NCBI GenBank assembly: GCA_964587655.1 | Contig: CAZPMT010000157.1 | Location: 1 to 12,018, forward strand | Reading direction: 5' to 3' | Length of the DNA: 12,018 nt | Origin: CAZPMT01 sp964587655 | Lineage (GTDB): Bacteria > Hydrogenedentota > Hydrogenedentia > Hydrogenedentales > SLHB01 | Shown here: positions 7,243 to 12,018 of the stretch, in pieces | Numbering within the stretch: the first letter of the stretch is position 1 | How the letters are laid out: every line of letters begins with the position of its first letter | Position numbers and translations under genes: made by a program | The notes under the pieces: model-generated | What the model was told of the DNA's origin: nothing | Seen by the model: the letters and a program-made list of their open reading frames with translations, nothing else | The model's database searches: none

Positions 7243-7975
7243 ACACATTCCCTCGAAGATGACGGCCTCCGTCCACAAAAACGACTTGGCCAGTAACGAA
7301 GTCGCTCTTCAACAGGAACAGCGCCGCGCTCGCGATGTCCGCGGCGGCTCCGTGCCGGTTCAGCGGATTAGTGTGGGCCAGCGACGCCAGGTAACCCTCG
7401 TCTTCTCCCTCGGGCGGCAAGATCAGGCCCGGGGCTATTGCATTCACGCGGACGGACGGCGCGAACTCAATCGCCATCATTCGCGTGAGATCGAACAGCA
7501 TCCGTTTGCTCAGATGATACGCCGCATGCTCGCGGTCGTAGTCGACAATGCGCGCGTCAAGCAAGTTGAGCACGACGCCCTCGCGCCCCTGCCCCGCAAA
7601 GCGGCGCGCGGCCGCAAAGGGCGCCAGCGCGTTCACATCGACGTTCACGCGAACGTCCTCGGCCCTCATCTCCGTCAAGCGACCCTGCGCAAACACCGAT
7701 GCGTTGTTGATGAGGAAATCCAGAGGGCCCGCCGCATCTATCGCCCGATCTACCAACGATTCCGCCTCAACGGCCTGCGCAAGATCAGCCTTTAGCACCC
7801 AGGCTTTCACACCGAGGCCGCGAACCGCGCCGGCTACCTCTTCAGCGGCCTCTTCTGAAGACCGGTAGTGCAAGACAACGCCCACCCCCTCATGCGCCAG
7901 CGAGAGCGCAATCGCGCGCCCAAGCCGTTTCGCCGCTCCCGTGACTAACGCCGTCTTCCCAGTCAAAGATGTCAC
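7232..7975 (-). CDS. folM: Pteridine reductase-like short-chain dehydrogenase (FolM/PTR1 type)
   Basis: This 247-residue SDR probably reduces dihydropterins (dihydromonapterin, dihydrobiopterin or dihydrofolate) with NADPH. The nucleotide-binding motif is TGAAKRLGR (12-20), the TGxxxRxG form typical of PTR1/FolM rather than the usual TGxxxGIG. NNAS follows at 90-93. The usual catalytic Ser is replaced by Asp140, with Tyr153 and Lys157 (YHLSK); the 13-residue Asp-Tyr spacing matches the PTR1 catalytic triad. Being first in a folB-folK-folE operon supports a pterin substrate. FolM in E. coli is dihydromonapterin reductase; Leishmania PTR1 reduces biopterin and folate. Which substrate applies here cannot be read. 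The start is a GTG (7973-7975) with only a weak AGG upstream, and no in-frame ATG precedes it. Confidence 0.88.
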   Translation of the reverse strand: MTSLTGKTALVTGAAKRLGRAIALSLAHEGVGVVLHYRSSEEAAEEVAGAVRGLGVKAWVLKADLAQAVEAESLVDRAIDAAGPLDFLINNASVFAQGRLTEMRAEDVRVNVDVNALAPFAAARRFAGQGREGVVLNLLDARIVDYDREHAAYHLSKRMLFDLTRMMAIEFAPSVRVNAIAPGLILPPEGEDEGYLASLAHTNPLNRHGAAADIASAALFLLKSDFVTGQVVFVDGGRHLRGNVYGC

Positions 7976-8026
7976 AGCCTATTCATCCCAGATTCGCAGT
8001 CAAGACTGAACGCGCTTTTCGAAATG

Positions 8027-8062
8027 GTGGACGACGTGGACCTTGTGGACGATGTGGACGTT
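8027..8062. repeat. Tandem GTGGAC nonamer repeat in intergenic gap
   Basis: Two 18-nt units (8027-8044 and 8045-8062) differ at two positions. Each consists of two nonamers of the form GTGGAC plus three variable bases (gac, ctt, gat, gtt). A related pair of GTCCAT motifs (8087-8092 and 8096-8101, spaced nine nt) lies just beyond in inverted sense, so short hairpins are possible. The array sits in the 160-nt gap upstream of the folM-like gene, between the two operons. Confidence 0.8.
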
Positions 8063-8135
8063 GAGAAGACTCACCCAATAGGTTGTGTCCATTACGTCCA
8101 TGTAACAGTCTGCGTCATTCTAACGCCACGGCGAT

Positions 8136-9068
8136 TCACACGCCGGGCGCCGCCGACGGGGCACTCTGGTTCGGGATGATCACAGGCTCCTGTTGAGGCG
8201 CTTCTTTGGGCGCTTCCTTTGGAGCTTCAACCGGGGCTTCCTTCGTAACTTCGGCGGGGGCCTGTTTGGCGGCTTCGAGGATGTCCCCGGCCGGCAGAAT
8301 GACGCTCGCCATGCCCTTCATCATGCCGCCGCCCATTAGGTCCATCATGCCGCCGCCCTCGTCCTTGATCGTCCGCATCACAATCATGCCCAGCGTCTTT
8401 CCGTCGAGCGTGAAGATGGGCGAACCCAACCCGGACTGCGTGGGATCGTTTCCCGGCAGGTACAACACGCGCGGTTTCTTGACGATGGCTTCAATGCGCT
8501 CCAGGCTCACGGAGCTCGCGCGGTTCGCGACCTTCCCCAGCCGGTTCAACGCCACCACCTGGTCCAAGACACGCGCCTCGCCGGACTGTCCCAGGTCGAT
8601 GAAGGGCAGCGGCTTCGCTGGTTTCTCACGGGTCCGCAGAAATGCAAGATCGAGATCCTTATCTCGCAAGACCACCTGGGCGGGCAACTCCGTCCCGTCG
8701 TCCAGAAGCGCCTTGATTTCGCCCAGCGACGTCTGCATCTTGAACTGATCCCCATCTGCCCCCATCGCCGACATCATCGACTCCATCATGCCGCCCGGGT
8801 CCGTGACTGACAACGGCATCACGATCAAGCCCGTGGGATCGATAATGAAGCCAGTCGATTCCTGCTTCGATTCCTCCGCGTCTGAGCCCATGGCTCCCAT
8901 CGACATCTTGATAACAAGCTGAACGGTGACAACCGCCTTCTGATTCTTCTCAAGGATCGCGCGACCCTGATCTTCCACGCTCTGTGCGAGAGCCGCGGCG
9001 CCGCACACTAATCCAAGGACCACGAACACAACCACTGCTTTCGTCGAAACGCTTCTTGAAGCAATCAT
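8136..9068 (-). CDS. Secreted trypsin-fold pseudoprotease (HtrA paralogue lacking catalytic His and Ser)
   Basis: The ATG at 9068 has AGAGGA upstream and gives 310 residues with an N-terminal signal peptide (hydrophobic about 11-27, AAALAQ near the cleavage point). Residues about 35-265 can be aligned by eye with the protease domain of the neighbouring HtrA. The segment matching VVTNHHVAG reads IVMPLSVTD, so the catalytic His becomes Ser87. The Asp is kept (Asp140, LDLAFLR). The segment matching GGNSGGP reads SGLGSP, so the nucleophile becomes Leu214. No PDZ domain follows. Instead there is a Met/Gly-rich stretch (about 238-253) and an Ala/Pro/Glu/Lys-rich tail with KEAP repeats (about 267-295). 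It starts 17 nt after the HtrA stop, so co-expression is likely. A regulatory, substrate-holding or adaptor role is inference. Confidence 0.85.
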   Translation of the reverse strand: MIASRSVSTKAVVVFVVLGLVCGAAALAQSVEDQGRAILEKNQKAVVTVQLVIKMSMGAMGSDAEESKQESTGFIIDPTGLIVMPLSVTDPGGMMESMMSAMGADGDQFKMQTSLGEIKALLDDGTELPAQVVLRDKDLDLAFLRTREKPAKPLPFIDLGQSGEARVLDQVVALNRLGKVANRASSVSLERIEAIVKKPRVLYLPGNDPTQSGLGSPIFTLDGKTLGMIVMRTIKDEGGGMMDLMGGGMMKGMASVILPAGDILEAAKQAPAEVTKEAPVEAPKEAPKEAPQQEPVIIPNQSAPSAAPGV

Positions 9069-9085
9069 GCTTACATCCTCTGGTT

Positions 9086-11155
9086 CTATTTCACGTCCCA
9101 CTTTGGTTCCAGTTCAACATAAAATGTGTAAATGCCGCGCAAGACCTGCATGGATACCCACTGCGGTTTCGCGGCAGCTATTTCCTGCATTTTAGTACGA
9201 AACGCCGGCACATCCGCGACCGCTCCGCGATCGATCGAGAGGATGAGGTCGCCGATCTTCAGGTGGGCCAGCGCCGCCCATCCCCCCGGCCGCAGTTCGC
9301 TCACCAAGACCCCTGCCTGGTCCTCGGCCCACTGCTCTTTGGCCCGATCGAAGAAACTCACATCACGCACGGTCAACTCGAAGTTCTCATCCCTATATTG
9401 CTTCATCTCGCGCGGCGGCTTTGGCGAGACGGCCAACTCGACCGGGATCTTCATGTCCTGCGCACCGCGGAGAACGGCAATCTCCGCCACGGTTCCCACC
9501 TTGTATTGCCGGATAAGGGTCGCCAATTCCTCGTAGTGTTCCGGCGCGGACGCCGTCAGTTTCTCACTATCCACCTCGACGATCAGATCGCCGACTTTGA
9601 GCCCCGCCTTCTCCGCCGCGCTTCCCGCGTAGACCTGCGTCACCCGAAACCCCTTGAGATCCGGACGCCCCAACTGCTCCGCCACGGGACGCGTGATGAC
9701 CTGCGTCTCGCATGCAAGCCAGGCCTTCTTCACCTCGAGCCCCGGATCCTCGATTTCCTTCAGGCCCACTCTTACGACGCTCATAAACCGCTCAGTCTTA
9801 CGATCGAAAGCCGTCAGTACCGGCACAAGGTCCGTCTTGGCCTTCGTGACCTCCTCCGTGACCGCCACCAACTCGGCGACGCTCTTTACTGGCCGGCTAT
9901 TGGCTTCAACGATCACGTCTCCATCGTCGATCCCCGGCTTGGCCTCGCCAGCACCGCCCCCGGGCCTCACCGACGTCACCAACACGCCCTCCTGATTCGC
10001 ACGCTTCAACTCGCGCGCCATCATGAAGGTGAGGTCGCTGACCGTGATCCCCCATTTCTTTATTTCCGTTTCCTTTGCCTTGGCATTCTGGCGTTCGGTC
10101 GTCATTACCTTCAGCGACTGTTCGGCGCCGTCGCGCAATATTACGACCTCCGCCTCTTTCCCGATCGGCAGGGCCGACACGAGCCGGTTGAAATCAGGGA
10201 TCTCCTCGGCAAACCGCGCGTTCGTGTCCTGACCGTTCACACGCAGGATAATGTCGCCCGAGCGCAGACCCGCCGCCGCCGCGGGAGATCCTGCAATCGC
10301 ACCGCCCACGACGACGCCGCGTTCCGTTCCGTCATGCTTGAAACGCGGCTGGACGGTCACCCCCAGCCAAGCGCGGCTCACCTTGCCCTGGGCCACAAGC
10401 TGATCGACCACCGTCTTCACGAGGTTGCCGGGAATGGCCCCGGAAAGCCCCATGCGCAATTCGTTGATCCCGACGATCTCGCCGCGCAAGTTCACCAAAG
10501 GCCCGCCGGAATTCCCGCCGAAAATCGCCGCATCATGGCCAATCCACTTCACAAGCGCACCGACGTCCTCGCCATCCTCTTTCAAGTCACCCCAACTCCG
10601 AAGCCAGTCGGGCATGATCATCTCCGTGTTGCTGACGATGCCCATCGTCACGGAAGGGGCAAGCGCCATCGGACTGCCCATGGCAAGAATATCATCGCCT
10701 ACCTTCAAGGCCGCCGAATCCCCAAACGGCGCCACCGGGAACTCCTGCGGGGCAGATCGAGCGTCTTGGGAGAACTCGGTGAAAGTAACAGCCGGTTTCA
10801 GTTGGATTACGGCGATGTCCGTCAGAGGATCCGAGCCGATGAGGTCCGCTTCGATCTCTTCCCTGTTGGCGAACGTGCAGACCAGATGCACGGCATGCCC
10901 CGCCACGTGGTGATTCGTCACCACGTGACCCTCTTTGGTGAAGATGACGCCGCTGCCTGAGGACTGTTGCTTGACCTCGCGGCCCTCGGAGTATTCCGTG
11001 CTCACCACTTCAATGCGCACCAACGCCGGCTTCACGCGCGCCACCGCCTCCTCCACTTCGGCGCGCAAGGACGGCTGGGCCTCCTGGCTCCACGCAAACG
11101 CCGCTCCCAGCAGACCCACAATCACAGCGAGACCTTGCACGAAAATCGCACGCAT
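9086..11155 (-). CDS. HtrA/DegP-family periplasmic serine protease with four PDZ-like domains
   Basis: A 689-residue secreted protease for envelope protein quality control. The ATG at 11155 is preferred because an AAAGG ribosome site precedes it and it opens a signal peptide (MRAIFVQGLAVIVG, cleavage near AFAWSQ); the longer reading to 11269 adds 38 non-signal residues. The trypsin-like domain (about 30-250) has a complete triad: His83 (VTNHHVAG), Asp113 (LTDIAV) and Ser216 (GGNSGGP). Four PDZ-like segments follow at about 262-352, 367-450, 478-570 and 592-685; each contains a G(V/F)xVxxVxxGxxA or GDxIxxV-type core. Classical DegP and DegQ have two PDZ domains, so the C-terminal pair is extra. 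The gene leads a two-gene unit with the pseudoprotease. The exact substrate and oligomeric state are unknown. Confidence 0.92.
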   Translation of the reverse strand: MRAIFVQGLAVIVGLLGAAFAWSQEAQPSLRAEVEEAVARVKPALVRIEVVSTEYSEGREVKQQSSGSGVIFTKEGHVVTNHHVAGHAVHLVCTFANREEIEADLIGSDPLTDIAVIQLKPAVTFTEFSQDARSAPQEFPVAPFGDSAALKVGDDILAMGSPMALAPSVTMGIVSNTEMIMPDWLRSWGDLKEDGEDVGALVKWIGHDAAIFGGNSGGPLVNLRGEIVGINELRMGLSGAIPGNLVKTVVDQLVAQGKVSRAWLGVTVQPRFKHDGTERGVVVGGAIAGSPAAAAGLRSGDIILRVNGQDTNARFAEEIPDFNRLVSALPIGKEAEVVILRDGAEQSLKVMTTERQNAKAKETEIKKWGITVSDLTFMMARELKRANQEGVLVTSVRPGGGAGEAKPGIDDGDVIVEANSRPVKSVAELVAVTEEVTKAKTDLVPVLTAFDRKTERFMSVVRVGLKEIEDPGLEVKKAWLACETQVITRPVAEQLGRPDLKGFRVTQVYAGSAAEKAGLKVGDLIVEVDSEKLTASAPEHYEELATLIRQYKVGTVAEIAVLRGAQDMKIPVELAVSPKPPREMKQYRDENFELTVRDVSFFDRAKEQWAEDQAGVLVSELRPGGWAALAHLKIGDLILSIDRGAVADVPAFRTKMQEIAAAKPQWVSMQVLRGIYTFYVELEPKWDVK

Positions 11156-11293
11156 ACTTGCTACCTTTCTGGTTGGCCGAGGAATCTCAAGCAAGCTCCG
11201 TCCGCCATGAAGAGGGACATGATCTTCCCTGTATCCTGGCGGAACAATGGCCGGAATGACATCCGTCAAGAGGAACTCCGCGTTCGTGGGAGC

Positions 11294-11322
11294 ATCGTAC
11301 CATAGCGGGGAAGGAAGAGCAA
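11294..11322 (-). promoter_or_regulatory. Candidate sigma70 promoter for the HtrA operon
   Basis: Read on the minus strand, TTGCTC (11322-11317) and TACGAT (11299-11294) are 17 nt apart. The predicted start near 11287 leaves a leader of about 130 nt before the HtrA ATG. The -35 box is weak (three of six consensus bases), so this is a plausible rather than a strong call. Confidence 0.4.
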
Positions 11323-11395
11323 TCGAACTTCTCGGAAAAACAGGGTGCGAGCAACAGAAGACGGGGACTCCTCACGCCGAAATATCGGGACACAC

Positions 11396-11424
11396 TTGTC
11401 AAGCCGCGAAGTTGATGGTACAAT
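11396..11424 (+). promoter_or_regulatory. Near-consensus sigma70 promoter facing right
   Basis: TTGTCA (11396-11401) and TACAAT (11419-11424) are separated by exactly 17 nt, five of six consensus bases in each box. It points away from the HtrA promoter and no plus-strand gene follows. The predicted start is near 11431, at the first base pair of an RNA hairpin. Confidence 0.65.
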
Positions 11425-11430
11425 ACCGGT

Positions 11431-11522
11431 GACAGAGCCAAGAGCGACTCGTGACAAAGGGCTCACTCTAAGCGCTGTCATGGCGGACATCGAGTGACCC
11501 CGACACCCGATGTCCTTTTTCT
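11431..11522 (+). ncRNA. Candidate small RNA, about 92 nt
   Basis: This is the expected transcript between the plus-strand promoter and the terminator. The 5' part can fold: TGACAGAGC (11430-11438) pairs with GCGCTGTCA (11472-11480) with one mismatch, and inside it AGAGCGA (11441-11447) pairs with TCACTCT (11463-11469) with one mismatch. The terminator hairpin forms the 3' end. No meaningful open frame is present. It does not resemble 4.5S, tmRNA, RNase P RNA or a riboswitch that I know. It could be a trans-acting small RNA or an attenuated leader whose gene is gone. Confidence 0.5.
11485..11520 (+). terminator. Rho-independent terminator of the candidate small RNA
   Basis: GGACATCG (11485-11492) and CGATGTCC (11508-11515) form a perfect 8-bp stem with a 15-nt loop, followed directly by TTTTTCTTT. 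The T-run is on the plus strand only, so the terminator is directional. It ends the transcript expected from the promoter at 11396-11424. Confidence 0.7.
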
Positions 11523-11561
11523 TTCATATGGCGGACACCTGAACTTCAAGAACTGAAGTTG

Positions 11562-11656
11562 GAGAGACGGGCGATCGAGCGTGTTAGGCAGTTACTCTTG
11601 GGGAAGGAGTGACTTGAGGCAGATTTCTAACGTTCCGCCCGGGGCGCCCGTCTCTC
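11562..11656 (+). repeat. Long structured hairpin, copy 1
   Basis: Outer arms GAGAGACGGGCG (11562-11573) and CGCCCGTCTCTC (11645-11656) are perfect complements. An inner helix, GTGTTAG (11581-11587) with CTAACGT (11627-11633), contains two G-U pairs. The central 41-nt core (11588-11628) has its own hairpin, GTTACTC (11591-11597) with GAGTGAC (11607-11613) around the loop TTGGGGAAG, with one U-G pair. Wobble pairs work only if the plus strand is the RNA. The core recurs almost exactly 177 nt further on. Confidence 0.7.
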
Positions 11657-11732
11657 GCAAAACCTATGTCAAATGATCCCGATCCTGAACCCTCCAAGGT
11701 CCATTTGAGACCCTCAGACTTTCTGAAAAATC

Positions 11733-11830
11733 TCAGAGAGGCAGACCGTAGAGACATGTTGGCTGCAGTTACTCTTGGGGAAGGAGTGACTTGAGGTAGA
11801 TTTCTGTGCTCTGTCAGCCTGTCTCTCTGA
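11733..11830 (+). repeat. Long structured hairpin, copy 2
   Basis: The 41-nt core (11765-11805) differs from copy 1 at a single base (11797, T instead of C). The outer arms have different bases yet still pair: TCAGAGAGGCAG (11733-11744) with CTGTCTCTCTGA (11819-11830), including one G-U pair. An inner helix AGAGACA (11750-11756) pairs with TGTGCTCT (11805-11812) with one bulge. So the order outer helix, inner helix, conserved core is kept while the arm sequence changes. The copy ends 32 nt from the stop codon of the minus-strand gene at the right edge. Confidence 0.7.
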
Positions 11831-11862
11831 AAAAGGGAAAACATTATCAAATACCACCCGGG

Positions 11863-12018
11863 CTAAATCCCTAATGCCCAAACCTTTGAAAACGTCGTCA
11901 TCACATCGCCCGAATTGAAGTCCGGAACGATTTTCACGTGCAACACACCGGCATTCCGAATCGGTTCGCCGGGGACATCCATTTCGTAAACGTTGCGCGT
12001 CTTGTCGGCAAACACGCC
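11863..12018 (-). CDS. C-terminal fragment of an unrecognised protein (cut by window edge)
   Basis: An open frame enters from the right edge and gives 51 residues before a TAG at 11863-11865. It ends in residues such as VLHVKIVPDFNSGDVMTTF and KVWALGI. The frame is the only one open over this stretch and its alternating hydrophobic and polar residues suggest a beta-strand-rich domain end. I do not recognise the family. Its direction matches the rest of the window, and the paired hairpins lie directly beyond its 3' end. Confidence 0.55.
   Translation of the reverse strand, partial: GVFADKTRNVYEMDVPGEPIRNAGVLHVKIVPDFNSGDVMTTFSKVWALGI

Larger units (their letters stand above)
11156..11862. other. 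Non-coding region with promoters, candidate small RNA and paired hairpins
   Basis: No convincing protein gene lies here; the short open frames lack ribosome sites and family features. The stretch contains the HtrA leader (11156-11287), a candidate minus-strand promoter, a divergent plus-strand promoter with a terminated transcript, a small inverted repeat (AACTTCA 11542-11548 with TGAAGTT 11554-11560) and two long tandem hairpins. These are listed separately. Confidence 0.7.

Noticed and set aside
8101..8135. Terminator for the HtrA-pseudoprotease operon
   Set aside because: Only a four-base-pair stem (GCGT/ACGC) is visible and no T-run follows on the minus strand.
8984..10960. Long plus-strand open frame (about 658 codons) opposite the HtrA gene
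   Set aside because: It is antisense to a protein with an intact catalytic triad and PDZ domains. Its product is rich in Arg and His with no family motifs, typical of a shadow frame in GC-rich DNA.
11187..11490. Short minus-strand open frames upstream of the HtrA gene
   Set aside because: They cover the promoters and the candidate small RNA, lack ribosome sites and family features, and overlap each other in different frames.
11562..11830. CRISPR array or tandem glycine riboswitch
   Set aside because: There are only two copies at 177-nt spacing with internal hairpins, unlike CRISPR repeats. The core does not match the glycine-aptamer consensus that I know.
11584..11850. Minus-strand open frame of 88 codons with a duplicated peptide NLPQVTPSPRVTA
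   Set aside because: The peptide repeat is simply the translation of the repeated 41-nt hairpin core. There is no good ribosome site, and the wobble-pair pattern favours RNA structure on the other strand.

Overview
The window is GC-rich bacterial chromosome in which almost every gene lies on the minus strand, so gene order is described right to left. It shows folate biosynthesis genes, a short bacterial glucose-6-phosphate isomerase, periplasmic HtrA-type proteins with signal peptides, and intergenic gaps carrying short palindromic or tandem repeats. That suits a free-living Gram-negative-type (diderm) bacterium. The repeat-rich gaps and the JAB-DinG fusion recall uncultivated PVC, Hydrogenedentota or delta-proteobacterial lineages, but nothing here fixes the phylum. 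No tRNA, rRNA, insertion sequence, CRISPR array or phage gene was seen.

Right edge (11863-12018): the last 51 codons of an unrecognised minus-strand gene. From 11156 to 11862 there is a roughly 700-nt non-coding stretch, structurally the richest part of the window. It holds a candidate minus-strand promoter for the HtrA gene. It also holds a near-consensus plus-strand promoter (TTGTCA-17-TACAAT) that leads, after about 90 nt, to a rho-independent terminator, so it is a candidate small RNA gene. Beyond that are two tandem copies of a long hairpin whose 41-nt core is almost identical while its flanking arms differ yet still pair with themselves.

11155-8136: a two-gene envelope operon. It encodes an intact HtrA/DegP-family serine protease with four predicted PDZ-like domains, followed 17 nt later by a secreted trypsin-fold paralogue that has lost the catalytic His and Ser (a pseudoprotease).

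7975-1784: a tightly packed operon with overlapping or nearly abutting genes. It encodes a pteridine-reductase-like SDR (FolM/PTR1 type), dihydroneopterin aldolase (folB), HPPK (folK) and GTP cyclohydrolase I (folE), then a fusion of a JAB/RadC-like metalloprotease-fold domain with a DinG-type Fe-S helicase, and finally glucose-6-phosphate isomerase (pgi). Together the first four genes make reduced pterins and the folate precursor 6-hydroxymethyl-dihydropterin pyrophosphate from GTP. No folP or folC is present.

1660-47: an orphan membrane protein with a TPR-like region and about five membrane segments. Its reading frame contains a perfect 24-nt palindrome. The gap between it and pgi carries a 23-nt palindrome and a heptanucleotide tandem repeat.
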